Source: Aurantimonas sp036549475 (lineage in GTDB: Bacteria; Pseudomonadota; Alphaproteobacteria; Rhizobiales; Rhizobiaceae). From it: a stretch of 64,000 nucleotides of DNA. This document shows, one piece after another, positions 7,759 through 16,552 of the stretch. Each line of letters opens with the position of its first letter. Positions within the stretch are counted from its first letter, which is position 1. The translations under genes were made by a program, and so were the position numbers. The notes beneath the pieces are model-generated. The model was not told the origin of the DNA and ran no database searches. It worked only from the letters and a program-made list of their open reading frames with translations. The stretch spans positions 21,223 through 85,222 of the forward strand of contig NZ_JAZHLI010000016.1 of the NCBI RefSeq assembly GCF_036549475.1. The letters run 5' to 3'.

Positions 7759-8259
7759 ATGGCGACACCCAAGAACACCATCTGCCTCTGGTTCGACAGG
7801 GACGCGGAGGAGGCCGCCCGTTTTTATGCCGCGACCTTCCCCGACAGTGAGGTGACGGCGGTCCATCACGCACCCGCCGACTATCCGTCCGGCAAGGCCG
7901 GCGACGTGCTGACGGTTCAGTTCACGGTCTGCGGCATCCCCTGCCTCGGTCTCAATGGCGGCCCCGCCTTTCCGCAGACGGAGTCCTTCTCGTTCCAGAT
8001 CGCGACCGACGACCAGGCGGAGACCGACCGCTACTGGAACGCCATCGTGGACAATGGCGGCCAGGAAAGCGCCTGCGGCTGGTGCAAGGACCGCTGGGGC
8101 ATGAACTGGCAGATCACGCCCCGCCTGCTGACCGACGCGATGGCTGCAGGCGGCGAGGAGGCGAAGCGAGCCTTCGCGGCGATGATGACCATGCACAAGA
8201 TCGATATCGCCGTGATCGCGGCCGCCCGGCGTGGCGATCCCCTTCCGTCAGGATCGTGA
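7759..8259 (+). CDS. VOC family protein (PhnB-like, 3-demethylubiquinone methyltransferase-like fold)
   Basis: A 166-residue protein with the PhnB/DUF1338-type opening NTICLWFDRDAEEAARFYAATFPDSEV, GDVLTVQFTVCGIPCLGLNGGPAF, and CKDRWGMNWQITPR. This subgroup is often misnamed 3-demethylubiquinone-9 3-methyltransferase because of a Pfam title; it has no methyltransferase motif. It lies 54 bp after the first VOC gene, and the GST gene begins four bases after its stop. Confidence 0.85.
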   Translation: MATPKNTICLWFDRDAEEAARFYAATFPDSEVTAVHHAPADYPSGKAGDVLTVQFTVCGIPCLGLNGGPAFPQTESFSFQIATDDQAETDRYWNAIVDNGGQESACGWCKDRWGMNWQITPRLLTDAMAAGGEEAKRAFAAMMTMHKIDIAVIAAARRGDPLPSGS

Positions 8260-8263
8260 CGCC

Positions 8264-8929
8264 ATGCGCGCCGTGTCCTCGTCATCCGCGCATGATGCGC
8301 CCGCCGCCCCGGCAACGCCAGTCCTGGCCACGCTCGCCCGGGCGCCGGACTTCGCGCACGGTTATGTGAAGGATCTGCGCGTGCGCTGGGCTCTCGAAGA
8401 GGCGGGGCGGCCCTACCGCACGTCGATGCAGGACGAGGCGGCGCGCAGCGGGCCCTATCGGGTCTGGCAACCCTTCGGGCAGGTACCGGCCTGGCGTGAT
8501 GGCACGGTGGAGATGTTCGAATCCGCGGCGATCGTGCTGCATCTGGCGTCGCAATCCGAGCGGCTTTCGCCACAAGATCCGGCCGGGGCCGCGCGGGTGG
8601 CCTCCTGGGTGCTGGCGGCCGTGGCCACTGTGCAGCCGCAGGTCGATGTGTCGAATTTCGTCGCCGCCGACCTGCCGGAGACGCCCCGTGCCGCCTGCGC
8701 GGCCCGGCTCGCAAGCCGGCTGGCTGCCCTGGAGTGCTGGCTCGGCGAGCGGGACTGGCTCGAAGACCGGTTCACCGCCGGTGATCTTGTCATGGCGACC
8801 GCCGTCCGCGAGGTCGACCCCGCGACGCTGCAGGACTACGGACGCCTGTCCGCCTGGCTCACCCGCTGTCTCGACCGGCCGGCCTTCCATGCCGCGCTGG
8901 CCGCGCAACGGGCAGAACTGGCCGGATGA
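8264..8929 (+). CDS. Glutathione S-transferase family protein
   Basis: About 221 residues with a GST N-terminal thioredoxin-like domain: VRWALEEAGRPY, then QPFGQVPAWRDGTVEMFESAAIVLHLA, which holds the cis-Pro and the glutathione-binding Glu-Ser. An all-helical C-terminal domain follows (WLGERDWLEDRFTAGDLVMATAVR). The start at 8264 was preferred to 8231 because AGGA lies eight bases upstream and the earlier start overlaps the VOC gene. It conjugates or reduces small electrophiles. It is clearly paralogous to the next gene. Confidence 0.88.
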   Translation: MRAVSSSSAHDAPAAPATPVLATLARAPDFAHGYVKDLRVRWALEEAGRPYRTSMQDEAARSGPYRVWQPFGQVPAWRDGTVEMFESAAIVLHLASQSERLSPQDPAGAARVASWVLAAVATVQPQVDVSNFVAADLPETPRAACAARLASRLAALECWLGERDWLEDRFTAGDLVMATAVREVDPATLQDYGRLSAWLTRCLDRPAFHAALAAQRAELAG

Positions 8930-9094
8930 GCGATGCTCCGCGAGACCAGCTTCGTCTCCCGGTTCATCGGCGGCTGCGCCACGGGACGGGCAAAGCCGCC
9001 GGGGAGGGATCGACGTGCTCGGGATCATGAGCTGCCCGGGTGCCATCCACGCAGCCACGGTTCCCCGGAACTGCGCACCGAAGCGGAGCGTGCC

Positions 9095-9748
9095 ATGACC
9101 CCGACGATCACCGCCTTCGAGGCTTCGCCCGATCGCGGCGCCGGGCTTGCGCGCGACATGCGGGTGCGATGGGCACTGGAGGAGGTGGGGCAGCCCTATG
9201 CGGTCCGCCTCGTCTCCTTCGCCGCGCTGAAGCAGCCCGCGCACCGCGCGCTGCACCCGTTCGGCCAGATCCCGACCTATGAAGAGGGAGACCTCGCTTT
9301 GTTCGAATCCGGCGCCATCGTGCTGCATATCGCGGAGCGCCATCCGGGACTGCTGCCGGAAGAGCCGAATGCCCGGTCGCGTGCGATCGCCTGGATGTTC
9401 GCTGCGCTCGACACGGTCGAGCCGCCGATCTGGGACCTCGATCTGGCGCGGATGGTCGAGGGCGACAAGCCGTGGCACGCGGCGCGCCAGCCGATGCTCG
9501 AGGACCGCGTCCGGCAGCGCCTGGGCGAACTGGCGGCCCGGCTGGGCGGGGCAGACTGGCTGGAAGGGGTCTTCACCTCCGGCGATCTCCTGATGGTGAC
9601 GGTCCTGCGGCGGCTTCACGGATCGGGCCTGCTGGACGAATACCCCAGCCTCGCCGCCTATGTCGTGCGCGGCGAGATGCGACCTGCCTACCGCCGCGCC
9701 TTCGCCGCGCAACGGGCGGTGTTCGATAGCAGGCCAGGGGGCTCATGA
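9095..9748 (+). CDS. Glutathione S-transferase family protein, paralogue of the preceding gene
   Basis: 217 residues with the same layout as the upstream GST: MRVRWALEEVGQPY, HPFGQIPTYEEGDLALFESGAIVLHIAE, and a helical C-terminal half with DWLEGVFTSGDLLMVTVLRRL. The shared sequence blocks suggest tandem duplication with later divergence. The start at 9095 is preferred over 8933 because homology begins there and GGAG lies upstream. The 165-bp gap to the first GST shows no recognisable element. Confidence 0.88.
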   Translation: MTPTITAFEASPDRGAGLARDMRVRWALEEVGQPYAVRLVSFAALKQPAHRALHPFGQIPTYEEGDLALFESGAIVLHIAERHPGLLPEEPNARSRAIAWMFAALDTVEPPIWDLDLARMVEGDKPWHAARQPMLEDRVRQRLGELAARLGGADWLEGVFTSGDLLMVTVLRRLHGSGLLDEYPSLAAYVVRGEMRPAYRRAFAAQRAVFDSRPGGS

Positions 9749-9905
9749 TGGCGGCAAGGGCAAGAGGCCTGGAATCCGATCCGCTTTCCCCGCAGGACCG
9801 ACGGATGTGTGCAAAGGTGACACCCTCGATGGCATCCCTGTCGCAGTCGGCCTCGCGCGACTATCCTGCGCCGTCGGGCACGCTCCAGATCGAAGGACGC
9901 CAGCC

Positions 9906-10532
9906 ATGAGTTTCGCCGCCTATCTGCCCGCCATGCTCGCCTTCTTTGTCGTTGCCGCGTCCCCGAGGCCCGCGACCCTTGCCGTGTCCACGACCGCCAT
10001 GGCGCGCGGTGCGCGCCCGGACGCGATTCTGGGGATCGGCCTTGCCGTCGGGCTCGGCGCCTGGGGCGTGGTCGCGGCCGCGGGCCTGGGCGCGCTGCTG
10101 GTCCAGTCCACAACGGCCCTGACGGTGCTGCGCTGGGTCGGCGGTGCCTATCTGTTCTATCTGGCCTGGCAATCAGCGCGCAGCGCGATTGCGCCTGCCG
10201 GCCCGAACGAAACCGCGGGTCCAGTGTCAGGTAGCCGGCTCATCGCACGCGGATTGCTGCTGAATCTGAGCAATCCAAAGGCCGTGCTGGCCTGGATCTC
10301 GGTGCTCGCGCTGGGTGTGGGCATGGACGGAAACGGGGCCGATCTGGCCATCACCACCGGCATGTGCGCGGTGATCAGCCTTCTGATCTACCTCGTCTAT
10401 GCCGCGGCCTTCTCGCAGCCGCCGGTGCGCGCTGGTTATCGCCACGCGCAGAGGGCGATCGAGGGCATGGCCGCGGTGTTCTTCGCCTATTCGGGGGCCA
10501 GGCTCGTCCTGACCCGCACCGAAACGCCGTGA
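9906..10532 (+). CDS. LysE family exporter
   Basis: A 208-residue membrane protein of the LysE/RhtB type with about six helices. It has the conserved N-terminal segment (VVAASPRPATLAVSTTAMARGAR), AVGLGAWGVVAAAGLGALL, the WVGGAYLFYLAWQSAR block, and LLNLSNPKAVLAWISVLAL. The family exports amino acids or small amides out of the cell. The ATG at 9906 fits the family start. A GC hairpin at 10558-10575 follows the stop. The substrate cannot be inferred. Confidence 0.88.
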   Translation: MSFAAYLPAMLAFFVVAASPRPATLAVSTTAMARGARPDAILGIGLAVGLGAWGVVAAAGLGALLVQSTTALTVLRWVGGAYLFYLAWQSARSAIAPAGPNETAGPVSGSRLIARGLLLNLSNPKAVLAWISVLALGVGMDGNGADLAITTGMCAVISLLIYLVYAAAFSQPPVRAGYRHAQRAIEGMAAVFFAYSGARLVLTRTETP

Positions 10533-10557
10533 TCCCAGACACCTGGCGCCTGACGAC

Positions 10558-10575
10558 GCCGGCCTGGAGGCCGGC
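10558..10575. terminator. GC-rich hairpin after the LysE gene
   Basis: Arms GCCGGCCT (10558-10565) and AGGCCGGC (10568-10575) pair perfectly around two bases. There is no T-run, so it is only a possible termination or mRNA-end signal. Confidence 0.35.
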
Positions 10576-10591
10576 GCCGCAGTCATCCATT

Positions 10592-10619
10592 CATGACGAT
10601 CCGCAGCAGGATCGTCATG
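10592..10619. terminator. Perfect 11-bp inverted repeat at the end of the decarboxylase remnant
   Basis: CATGACGATCC (10592-10602) and GGATCGTCATG (10609-10619) are exact reverse complements with a 6-base loop. The right arm covers the stop codon of the minus-strand gene remnant. It was probably that gene's terminator. Confidence 0.5.
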
Positions 10620-10722
10620 CGCTGGCGTGCGTGGCGGACTCCTCGTCGGCCGCCGCGAAGACGCGCTTGGCGGCAAGAAGGCCGTTGAGGGCCGCGGGGA
10701 AGCCGGCATAGACCGACATCTG
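10615..10722 (-). pseudogene. C-terminal remnant of a carboxymuconolactone decarboxylase family gene
   Basis: On the minus strand the frame from 10722 down to the TGA at 10615-10617 encodes QMSVYAGFPAALNGLLAAKR, then a short polar tail. This matches the C-terminal helix of CMD/AhpD-like proteins (VYAGFPAALNAL-type). A TAG stop stands immediately before it and nothing upstream resembles the rest of a CMD protein, which is normally at least 100 residues. So only the last ~34 codons survive. The remnant is directed toward the LysE gene. CMD proteins are detoxification enzymes and fit the neighbourhood. Confidence 0.6.
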
Positions 10723-10842
10723 CTACCCATAGATGCAACGACGCGGCCTCTGGCGTTCCTCGGTGAAAGGCGGGCGGTGGCGGCCCCACACGCCAACCGA
10801 CAAGGCAAGCCGATCATGACCCGCAACGACCAGGATGGGAAC

Positions 10843-11340
10843 ATGCGAATTCGTCCCGAAATGCCAGGCGATGCGGCCGTCATTGCAGCGGTCACGCAGG
10901 CTGCCTTTGCGAAGGCGGCGCACAGTTCCGGGACGGAAGCGACGATCGTCGATTCCTTGCGCCGGGCCGGCGCTCTCACCATCGCCCTGGTTGCCGAAGC
11001 GAACGGAGAGGTGGTCGGGCACATCGCCTTTTCGCCCATTACGGTGGAGGCACGAAACGCCGGATGGTTCGGTCTCGGACCGGTCTCCGTCGTTCCGGAC
11101 CTTCAGGGCCAGGGCATCGGGTCCCGCCTCGTCCGCGAGGGGCTGGACCTGCTGCGGGCACAGGGGGCCAGAGGCTGCGTGGTCCTGGGCGATCCCCGCT
11201 TCTACGAACGCTTCGGCTTCCGGGTGGACCCGCGATTACGCTACGCAGGCGTGCCGCCGGAATACTTCATGGCACAGGGCTTCGGGCAGGAGGTGCCGGA
11301 AGGGACGGTGGCCTACCACCCAAGCTTCGACACGCACTGA
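10843..11340 (+). CDS. GNAT family N-acetyltransferase
   Basis: About 165 residues of the YhbS-like GNAT type: MRIRPEMPGDAAVIAAVTQA, VVGHIAFSPITV, the acetyl-CoA pyrophosphate-binding motif A (LGPVSVVPDLQGQGIGSRLV), GARGCVVLGDPRFYERFGF, and PPEYFMAQGF. It transfers an acetyl group from acetyl-CoA to an unknown amine. I prefer the ATG at 10843, where family homology begins and AGGA lies upstream. An in-frame ATG at 10816 would add nine residues. Confidence 0.87.
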   Translation: MRIRPEMPGDAAVIAAVTQAAFAKAAHSSGTEATIVDSLRRAGALTIALVAEANGEVVGHIAFSPITVEARNAGWFGLGPVSVVPDLQGQGIGSRLVREGLDLLRAQGARGCVVLGDPRFYERFGFRVDPRLRYAGVPPEYFMAQGFGQEVPEGTVAYHPSFDTH

Positions 11341-11568
11341 ACGGATGCCGGCTGAAGTTTTACGCGAACTTCACCGCCCTTCGGACCGTTGTGTAGGCGT
11401 GCCACCGTCCGATCCGTCGAATCCGGCCTCACCGGTTGCAACACGGGACCGCTTGGCGATTCCAACAAAGCGCTACATCAATGGTGCCGTGCGGTCGTCC
11501 GCGTTACAGAGTCTGTTTTCTCAGCGTTGCCGTTAAACGTGCAGTCGATTTCATAGAGTGATTGCTTC

Positions 11569-12570
11569 ATGCCCTTCAGCGACCCTCACCATCCGCTTTC
11601 GAAGCCGGAGAATTTGCGTCGCGCCATTCACGCAGCGGGTGTGGCGCTCTGGTCGTGGAACGTCACCGACGACCGCTTCTCGATGGATGAGCGGGCGTTC
11701 GATCTCTGGGGGCTGGAGAAGAGCAGCAAGGTCACCTTCGAGGATCTTTCGGCGCATATCCATCCGGCCGACAGGGACCGCGTGCGCGCCGCTTTCACCG
11801 CAACGCGCGGCATCGTCGGTGCCTACGAGATCGACTTCCGCATCATCGTTCGCGAGGAGATCCGCTGGGTCTCGGCCCGCGGCCTCGGCGACGATGCCGC
11901 ACTCCACCAGGGCCAGATGTTCGGGATCTTTCTCGACGTCACCGGACGCAAGCAGGCCGAGGAAGGTCACGAGCTGCTGGCCGGTGAGATGAGCCACCGG
12001 GTCAAGAACCTGCTGACCATCGCCATGGGCCTGACCAACATCACCTCGCGTTCGACGACCACCGCCAAGGAAATGGCGGGGGAACTGACCGGACGGCTGG
12101 CGGCCCTGGGCCGGGCGCATGATCTGGTGCGGCCGCTGGCCAGCGATCAGGGGACGGCGGCGCTGCTGGGCGATCTCCTGACGGTCCTGCTGTCGCCCTA
12201 TGAGGATCTCGGCGCCTTCAGGGGCCGCATCCGTGTGGCGGTGCCGCGCATGGGCGTCGGCGAGAACGCGGCGACGGCGCTTTCATTGATCGTCCACGAG
12301 CTGGCGACCAATTCGCTGAAATACGGTGCGTTGTCGATCGATACGGGCATTCTGGACTTGTCCGGTACCACCGACGATCACGATGTGACGCTGGTCTGGA
12401 CCGAGCGGGGCGGGCCGGCGGTGGAATCGCCGGACGGCGCCGAGGGCTATGGCTCGAAGCTGATCCGCCGCAGTGTCGCCGTACAGCTCGGCGGCACGAT
12501 CAGCTATGACTGGTCCAACGAAGGCGTCGTCGTCATGCTCAAGCTCAGGGGCGAGAAGCTGGCGCTTTAG
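11569..12570 (+). CDS. PAS-domain sensor histidine kinase of the HWE/HisKA_2 family
   Basis: 333 residues. A PAS domain occupies about residues 15-128 (AAGVALWSWNVTDDRFSMDE, HPADRDRVRAAF, GIFLDVTGRKQAE). The phospho-acceptor region LAGEMSHRVKNLLTIAMG places His at residue 143. The ATPase domain has the HWE-type N-box (IVHELATNSLKYGALSID) and the WTERGGPAV motif. There is no transmembrane segment, so the kinase is soluble. HWE kinases are widespread in Hyphomicrobiales, often in light, redox or general-stress signalling. No response regulator is adjacent. Confidence 0.9.
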   Translation: MPFSDPHHPLSKPENLRRAIHAAGVALWSWNVTDDRFSMDERAFDLWGLEKSSKVTFEDLSAHIHPADRDRVRAAFTATRGIVGAYEIDFRIIVREEIRWVSARGLGDDAALHQGQMFGIFLDVTGRKQAEEGHELLAGEMSHRVKNLLTIAMGLTNITSRSTTTAKEMAGELTGRLAALGRAHDLVRPLASDQGTAALLGDLLTVLLSPYEDLGAFRGRIRVAVPRMGVGENAATALSLIVHELATNSLKYGALSIDTGILDLSGTTDDHDVTLVWTERGGPAVESPDGAEGYGSKLIRRSVAVQLGGTISYDWSNEGVVVMLKLRGEKLAL

Positions 12571-12649
12571 CGTCCCGCTCCATTGCTGGCCCCCGGCCAG
12601 GCTTGATGATAGGCGAGGCGGCTTCGAATCTGCTTATCAATCCGGCATC

Positions 12650-13297
12650 ATGCTCCATTCCATGTCATTGCTTGCCCATCTTCGCCGCTTGCTGCCGCAG
12701 CTCGGGCCGGTCAGCCGCGCCGAGCAGCTTCGTGCGAGCGTCGGAGCCCTCGTTGGAATCGCGCTGACGGGACTCGTGACCCATCTGGTGCTGGGGGCCG
12801 ACGCGTCCGTTCCGCTTCTCGTGGCGCCCATGGGAGCCTCGGCCGTGCTGCTCTTTGCGGTCCCGTCCGGCCCGCTCTCCCAACCCTGGTCGATCCTGGG
12901 GGGCAACGTTTCGGCTGCGCTGATCGGGATCACGTGCCGGATGTGGATTTCCGATCCGCTCATCGCCATGTCCGTCGCCGTCTGCCTGGCTGTCGCGACG
13001 ATGTTCCTGCTGCGCTGCCTGCATCCGCCGGGCGGCGCGGTGGCCGTCACGACGGTGCTGTCGGGCCCTGCCGTCGACGCGCTGGGCTATGGCTTCGCCA
13101 TCGTCCCCGTCGGGCTCAACTCGCTCCTTCTGCTCCTGGTGGCAATCGCCTTCAACAATCTCACCGGGCATCGCTATCCCCATCTGCCGACACGCCAGCC
13201 CGCGTCGCGTCATGCGACGACGGACAAGCCACCCCGGGACCAATCGGCTTCACCCTGGACGATCTGCGGGCCGTGCTGCGCGAGCAGAACGAGGTGA
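12650..13297 (+). CDS. HPP family membrane protein (N-terminal part of a frameshifted HPP-CBS protein)
   Basis: The HPP domain is complete. It has four hydrophobic helices with VAPMGASAVLLFAVPSGPLS, QPWSILGGNVSAALIG and the name-giving LRCLHPPGGAVAVTTVL. It ends near FNNLTGHRYPHLP. After about residue 190 this frame loses homology and stops at 13297, while a CBS-domain segment continues one frame back. HPP-CBS fusions are common, so I believe one gene was split by an indel near 13225-13245, in a CCCC/GGG-rich stretch. A second ATG at 12662 is also possible. HPP proteins have been linked to nitrite transport in some organisms; here function is unknown. Confidence 0.75.
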   Translation: MLHSMSLLAHLRRLLPQLGPVSRAEQLRASVGALVGIALTGLVTHLVLGADASVPLLVAPMGASAVLLFAVPSGPLSQPWSILGGNVSAALIGITCRMWISDPLIAMSVAVCLAVATMFLLRCLHPPGGAVAVTTVLSGPAVDALGYGFAIVPVGLNSLLLLLVAIAFNNLTGHRYPHLPTRQPASRHATTDKPPRDQSASPWTICGPCCASRTR

Positions 13298-13839
13298 TCG
13301 ACGTCGGTGCCGAAGACCTTCTGACCTTGCTCCGCTCCGCCGAGGAAGAAGCGTTCCGGCGTCGCTCCGCCGGCCTCTTCTGCGGCAACGTCATGTCCCG
13401 TCACGTCATCACGGTCTCGCCCCACGAGAGGATCGCGACGGCATGGCAGATCATGCAGGCGCGAGAGCTTCGGGTGCTGCCGGTGACCGACGGCGCGGGG
13501 ATCGTCGTCGGCATGCTGCGGCCCGAGGATTTCGTCGGCGCCGTTGGCCGCGGCGTCGGCCGGCCTTCACTGGGTCCGAAGGGGCGCCTTCGGAACGGTC
13601 TGGCAACCGGGCTTTCGATGCGCAGCCCGGTCCGGCAGATCATGGCGGGGGTTCCCTATCGGGCCTCGGTGGACACGCCCATTGCCGATCTCGTGCCGTT
13701 GATGGGCGATGCCGGCCTCCACCACACGCCTGTCACAAATGTCTCCGGCCGCCTCGTCGGTCTCGTGACCCAGACCGACCTCGTGAATGCGCTGTTCCGC
13801 GGCGTGGGGGAAGTGGGACCAGCGGCGATCGCGGCCTGA
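13273..13839 (+). CDS. Tandem CBS domains (C-terminal part of the frameshifted HPP-CBS protein)
   Basis: In frame 1 the sequence after about 13246 reads FTLDDLRAVLREQNEVIDV, then a pair of CBS motifs: VMSRHVITVSPHERIATAWQ with LPVTDGAGIVVGML, and IMAGVPYRASVDTPIADLVP with TPVTNVSGRLVGLVTQTDLV. CBS pairs bind adenine nucleotides and gate the attached domain. Independent translation would need the GTG at 13273, which lacks a good ribosome-binding site. More likely this was the C-terminal half of the HPP protein. Confidence 0.65.
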   Translation: MLREQNEVIDVGAEDLLTLLRSAEEEAFRRRSAGLFCGNVMSRHVITVSPHERIATAWQIMQARELRVLPVTDGAGIVVGMLRPEDFVGAVGRGVGRPSLGPKGRLRNGLATGLSMRSPVRQIMAGVPYRASVDTPIADLVPLMGDAGLHHTPVTNVSGRLVGLVTQTDLVNALFRGVGEVGPAAIAA

Positions 13840-13896
13840 AGGTAGCCGATCGAATGCGGCGGGGGTTCGCCGACGCTTGCGCCGGCAGCGGGCAGA

Positions 13897-15680
13897 TCAC
13901 GTCGCCACCCGGAGCCCGAGATTGCTGGTATCCTCCAGCCCCGCCGCGGAGAGCCCGGCGCAATAGCGGTCGAGAAGCTCGCGGTTCATGAAGCGGAGCG
14001 CGTCGTGGACCGTCGTCATCGTTGTGCCGGGACGCGTCGACATGAAGGTGGCCAACGCCTCGCCGGCCTCCGCGACACGCCCATGGGCTCCCAGAAACGC
14101 GGCAAGGTCGCGGTGCGGCCACGCCATTCCGGGCTTTTCAGCCAGGGCTCGCCGTGTCCAGCGGGCCGCCTCCTCGGGCTGGCCGGATGCGAAATGGGCC
14201 AGGCCGATGCCGATGAACGAATTGAAGGCGAAGGGGTCCAGCGGCGAGAGCCGCAGCGAGCGTTCGAAACAGGCGAAGGCGTCGTCGGGCTGGCCGGAAT
14301 AGACCCGGGCAAAGCCGCGCCGCGTCCATGCCAGGCGTGGTTGACGTCGAGATCCAGCGCCCGGTCGATCAGCGTGTTCGCCCGTTCGATGTCCGCCTCG
14401 ATGAGCATCGTGGCCGTGGCCGACGCGGTGAGGGCGAGCGGATCGTCGTCGATCCGTCCCAGCGTGCGCTCCAGGAGGGTGCGCCCGCGGGCCCGCTGCT
14501 CGGCGATGGTGGTGACCCAATTGTAGGCGATGTGCTGGGCATGGGCCCAGGCGCCGATCGCCGCGGCCCGACCATAATCCGGCTCGAGCGCCAGCGCCTC
14601 GTCGATCAGCACGATGGCGCGCTCGTTCTCCTCGTGGCGATGGGCCCACAGATGCGGCAGCGCCCGCATCACCAGATCGTAGGCGAGAAGGTTGTCCGGC
14701 GGCTTGCGGCGGGCGCGCTCGACCTCCGCCTGGCGGATGGTCGGATGCAGGGCGCCCGAGACGATCTCGGCGATATGGTCCTGGACGGCAAAGAGATCGT
14801 CGATCTTCGCGTCGATCCGCTCGCTCCAGATCTGCAGCGCGGTCTCGCCGTCGACCAGATGCAGCGAGACGCGCATGCGCGCATTCGAGAACCGGACGCT
14901 GCCCTGCAGGATGTAGCGAACCCCGAGCTCGGCGGCGATCTCGCGCGTGCCGAGCGGCGTGTCGCGGTAAGCGGCGGCAGACTGGCGGGCGATGACGAGG
15001 AATTCGCGAACCCGCGACAGGCTGGCCGTGACCTCCTCCACCATCCCGTCGATGAAATTGGCCCGGTCGACATCCCCGCTGAGATTTTCGAACGGCATGA
15101 CCGCCACCGAGGGCTGGGTCCTGGGGTCGGGCACCGCGATGGTACGCCCCCGGCTGGCGCTGACGACCTTCGGCGTCCAGATCCAGATGCGCTCCTGCTC
15201 GGAAAACCCCTTCACCCTGCAGGGGCCGATATCGGTGAAATACAGATTGGTCTTGCCGCGCAGATACTCGAATACGCCGCGCGAGATCGCCACGCCGCCC
15301 GCCGGAGCGAGTTCCTGGACGCGCGTGGCCAGGATGATGCCCTCGCCGAAACGGTCGGTCTCGGTGACCACGACATCGCCGATGACGACCCCGATCCGCA
15401 CCGAGAGCGGCTGTTCGTCGTCCGGGTGGTCTGCCAGAAGGGACCGCTGGAACCGTGCGGCCCATTTCACCGCGTTGACGGCGCTGGCGAATTCCATCAG
15501 CAGCCCGTCGCCGTTGGTCTTGAATACCTCGCCGCCGAAATCGCCGATCGTGGGCAGGACAAGGGTGCGATAGGCGCGCGCCACCGCCCCGAGGGCCGCC
15601 GCCTCGTCAGCCTCGACGAGACTCGAATAGCCTTCGACATCCAGGGACAGGATGGCTGCGAGACGGCGAAGCGGCGCCAT
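13897..15680 (-). pseudogene. Class III adenylate/guanylate cyclase with TPR region, broken by a 5-bp insertion
   Basis: From ATG 15680 the frame encodes a class III cyclase domain (LAAILSLDVEGYSSLVEADE, GGEVFKTNGDGLLMEF, RIGVVIGDVVVTETDRFGEG). A TolB-like segment follows (SVAVMPFENLSGDVDRANFI), then TPR-like repeats. At about 14326-14330 the frame changes. Homology continues as TRRGFARVYSGQ to the TGA at 13897, while the original frame runs out to 14016. Comparing the two shows five extra bases (CATGG) between the codon for Trp and ACG. The upstream part (14016-15680, 554 codons) could still be made with a scrambled tail. Such cyclases make cAMP from ATP. Confidence 0.75.
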
Positions 15681-15815
15681 CGGTCACGCGTACCCCATTG
15701 ATGAGGACCTGTAACAGACTATCAAACTTCCCCAGCGCTAGCCAAGGGAGACTGTTCTGCTACGGCGTGCCTATCGCCGCTCCTTACCAAATGTCGTCGG
15801 CCAACTGCTCCGCCG

Positions 15816-16322
15816 CTACTGCGCGGCTGCGGCGGTCGCCGGACGTGCCGGCAGGACCGGCGCATCCTCGGCCGGGGGGTTCGCTTCGAGATCCGCGATC
15901 AGCTGCTTCATCTCGTCGATCTCGCGCACCTGCGCGGCGATGATCTCGTCGGCAAGCTCGCGCACGCGGGGATCGCTGATCTCGGCCCGCCTGCTGGTCA
16001 GGATCGCGATCGAGTGGTGCGGGATCATCGCCTTCATGTAGGCGACGTCGCCGACCGTCTCCTGGCTGCGCACGAGAAACAGCGAAGCCGCGAAGATAAT
16101 CGCAGCACCGACCAGAATGCCGATGTTGGCGGCTCTGTTCTTGTACATGGACCACATGAAGCCGAGCATGACGATGGCCATCACGGCGCCCATGTAGACC
16201 GCCATCCAGGTCCGCGTCTGGCTGTAGAAGACGTGATCCAGGGCGTAGGTGTTGAGATACATCAGACCGAACATGACGACGGTTGAGGTGGCGATCATCG
16301 CGCCGAAGCGGGTGTAATTCAT
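15816..16322 (-). CDS. DUF305 domain membrane protein
   Basis: 168 residues with three hydrophobic helices in the first half (MIATSTVVMFGLMYLNTYAL, MAVYMGAVMAIVMLGFMWSM, NIGILVGAAIIFAASLFLV). A DUF305 segment follows with DVAYMKAMIPHHSIAILTS and REIDEMKQLIADLE. DUF305 proteins are ferritin-like four-helix proteins often linked to metal or copper stress; the PHH motif is retained. The Ala-rich tail has no homology. Function is unknown. Confidence 0.88.
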   Translation of the reverse strand: MNYTRFGAMIATSTVVMFGLMYLNTYALDHVFYSQTRTWMAVYMGAVMAIVMLGFMWSMYKNRAANIGILVGAAIIFAASLFLVRSQETVGDVAYMKAMIPHHSIAILTSRRAEISDPRVRELADEIIAAQVREIDEMKQLIADLEANPPAEDAPVLPARPATAAAAQ

Positions 16323-16552
16323 GATGTGCCTTCCTTTTCCGGTTGTAGGGCGAACGCACCGGGCGCCGCATGGATGCGTCCGGGGGCCAGACGCTCCGTG
16401 CTTCGGCGGACGGCGTGCGCAGAATCTTTCTCGAAAACCGCTGGCAGATCTCGGCCACGCCAGGTGCCTGACGCCGGTCAGCAGACAAGCCGTTGAACGG
16501 CGGTACGGACCGCGTCAAACCTGGATGAATGCGGCCTGGCGCGCCGCTCCGG

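Noticed and set aside
8930..9094. Extra N-terminal 54 codons for the second GST
   Set aside because: The frame is open from 8933, but the sequence has no GST similarity and a better start with a ribosome-binding site is at 9095.
13225..13245. Programmed frameshift signal in the HPP-CBS gene
   Set aside because: There is a CCCC-GGG run but no standard slippery heptamer with downstream structure that I can support; a simple indel is the more economical reading.
14328..15701. 457-codon plus-strand frame antisense to the cyclase gene
   Set aside because: No homology and shadow-like composition; the minus strand carries clear cyclase motifs.
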